Of a stretch of 48,705 nucleotides of DNA, positions 47,676 to 48,705 are shown one piece after another. Under the pieces are notes generated by a model, which worked only from the letters and a program-made list of their open reading frames with translations, was not told the DNA's origin and ran no database searches. The first letter of the stretch is position 1, and each line of letters begins with the position of its first letter. Origin of the DNA: Myxococcales bacterium (lineage in GTDB: Bacteria > Myxococcota_A > Polyangia > Nannocystales > Nannocystaceae); assembly GCA_014240065.1 (NCBI GenBank), contig JAAZXR010000016.1:28229-76933 (forward strand), read 5' to 3'. The position numbers and the translations under genes were made by a program.

Positions 47676-48705
47676 CTAGGGACCCTCGCAGCGATAGACG
47701 CGAAACCCGAGGTCAAGCGATGGAGGATCATCTCCCCCGGCGTAGACGTCCTCGAGCGCGCCGCAAGCGGCCGCCAGCCGAGCGCAGGTGAGGTCGGCGA
47801 TATTTCGCTGCTCGGCAGCGGCGCCGTCCTCGTTTTGAATCAACACGAAGCTCCGCGTGGCGCCTTGCTCCGCGTTCAACTGTAGCAGCGCCTCTCCTGT
47901 GGTCCCCGACCCCGCGAACAGGTCTGCGATACGCGCGTCGGGCGGACTCAACGCGCACAGGCGCCGCATCAACGCGAGCGGCTTCGGGGTGTCAAACTCT
48001 CCGACCCCCCGCGCCTTCAGCTCTCGCGCCGCCGCGTCCGTCGACCCGATGTCTCTCGACAACCACACGGACGTCAGTTTCTTCGTGCGCCCCGCGTGGT
48101 TGTAGTCTCTTTGAAACACATCCCACCGGCGCCCGGTCTTCCCTCGAACCTCTCGACCGAAGAGGCGTTCGCGCTCCTGCTCCACCTTGCCGCGGCTCCA
48201 TCGCCAGACCGCAGGCGCCCCGGTACCGAACACGGGCGTGACCTTGATGCACCCCGCACCCCCGACGACATCGACCGCCCCATTTTCGCGGTCGATAAAG
48301 AGTGGATAGGCCAGGTTGGGGCGAGTCTCGGGGTTGAACTTCTTGTTGGTGTTCCGCAGGGGCAACAGACGGTAGCGGCCGCCGCCGTCTTCCAATGGGA
48401 AGTCGTCGGGGTTCACCGCCTCTGGAAGCCCCGACCGAATCACGCAGCGGTCAAGGTCTCGGGCGTAGATCAACACGTACTCGTGGGCGGAGGCGAAGTG
48501 TGGCGCGAGCTGCCTGCCCTTCGCGTTCATGGAGACGACAATGGTCGCGATACGATTGGACGCTCCAAAGATCTCGTCCAGCATCGTTCGCACGGTGTGA
48601 ACCTCGTTGTCGTCGATACTCACACATAAAAAACCGCTCTGTTTCAAGAGCTCGCGGGTCACGAGATGAACGATGACGAGCTCAACAGGGACGATGAGAC
48701 AGCGC
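47676..48705 (-). CDS. Type III-like DNA methyltransferase (5' part beyond window)
   Basis: The visible frame reads from the window edge, with no stop, to TGA or its equivalent at 47676. It contains GFLCVSIDDNEVHTVRTMLDEIFG, TNKKFNPETRPNLAYP, WRWSRGKVEQE, KKLTSVW, FDTPKPLALMRRL and the SAM-binding DLFAGSGTTGEALLQLN. These are the central and C-terminal blocks of type III/beta-class N6-adenine or N4-cytosine methyltransferases. The catalytic DPPY motif of beta-class enzymes precedes motif I and would lie outside the window. A GTG at 48662 is not taken as the start because it would remove the catalytic part. The nearby upstream codons (48663-48705) do not resemble the expected family sequence well. 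A type III restriction partner is not visible. Confidence 0.82.
   Translation of the reverse strand, partial: RCLIVPVELVIVHLVTRELLKQSGFLCVSIDDNEVHTVRTMLDEIFGASNRIATIVVSMNAKGRQLAPHFASAHEYVLIYARDLDRCVIRSGLPEAVNPDDFPLEDGGGRYRLLPLRNTNKKFNPETRPNLAYPLFIDRENGAVDVVGGAGCIKVTPVFGTGAPAVWRWSRGKVEQERERLFGREVRGKTGRRWDVFQRDYNHAGRTKKLTSVWLSRDIGSTDAAARELKARGVGEFDTPKPLALMRRLCALSPPDARIADLFAGSGTTGEALLQLNAEQGATRSFVLIQNEDGAAAEQRNIADLTCARLAAACGALEDVYAGGDDPPSLDLGFRVYRCEGP

Overview
The window looks like chromosomal DNA from a high-GC myxobacterium of the Nannocystaceae type (Nannocystis, Plesiocystis or Enhygromyxa-like). This is an inference. It rests on strong GC codon bias, several secreted or lipoproteins with a Gly-Asp repeat linker behind the signal peptide (1-120, 6572-6618, 28499-28556), a MopE-like DxDGDG segment, a Ser/Thr kinase with a long TPR tail, and many secreted proteins of unknown function. 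No rRNA, tRNA, CRISPR array, IS element or phage gene was recognised.

Layout. 1-5982: the 3' end of a Cys-rich secreted protein, a SprT-like/DUF2786 fusion, a DUF2079 membrane protein and a TPR lipoprotein. 6101-7393: two genes that together make one DUF4331 protein, followed on the same strand by the TPR lipoprotein. 7685-9925: a SulP anion transporter fused to STAS and cyclic-nucleotide-binding domains. 10310-13871: an outer-membrane-like protein with a dead trypsin-like domain, and a membrane sulfatase-fold enzyme, separated by a 21-bp perfect inverted repeat and a palindrome. 14051-15954: an ECF sigma factor translationally coupled to a membrane protein. 16962-21157: a tightly overlapping glycosylation operon (flippase-like protein, TMTC-like GT-C enzyme with TPRs, family-2 glycosyltransferase, methyltransferase). 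21225-25608: a cell-wall group (L,D-transpeptidase, class-A-beta-lactamase-fold serine hydrolase, LIC_10091-like lipoprotein). 26208-34917: an APC permease, a PI-PLC-like lipoprotein, a glutamate racemase, a caspase-like/methyltransferase fusion, a Ser/Thr kinase with TPRs and a small secreted protein. 34978-39951: a short-Q-loop cytochrome bd oxidase (cydA-cydB order), a fatty-acid desaturase and a long RluA-type pseudouridine synthase. 39987-47661: UDP-glucose dehydrogenase, divergent from a six-gene nonulosonic (legionaminic-like) acid operon ending in a CMP-sugar synthetase. 47676-48705: the C-terminal part of a type III-like DNA methyltransferase that runs off the window.

How the genes work together. 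The clearest pathway is the nonulosonic acid operon: CBS-nucleotidyltransferase, LegC-type aminotransferase, NeuD-like acyltransferase, NeuC/LegG-type hydrolysing epimerase, NeuB/LegI-type synthase and NeuA/LegF-type cytidylyltransferase. A LegB-type 4,6-dehydratase is not visible here. The 17-21 kb operon probably makes and uses a polyprenyl-phosphate-linked sugar to glycosylate exported proteins. The best candidates for undescribed biology are the caspase-like/methyltransferase fusion, the split DUF4331 pair with its leader hairpin, and the pseudo-protease barrel with the hairpin over its start site.
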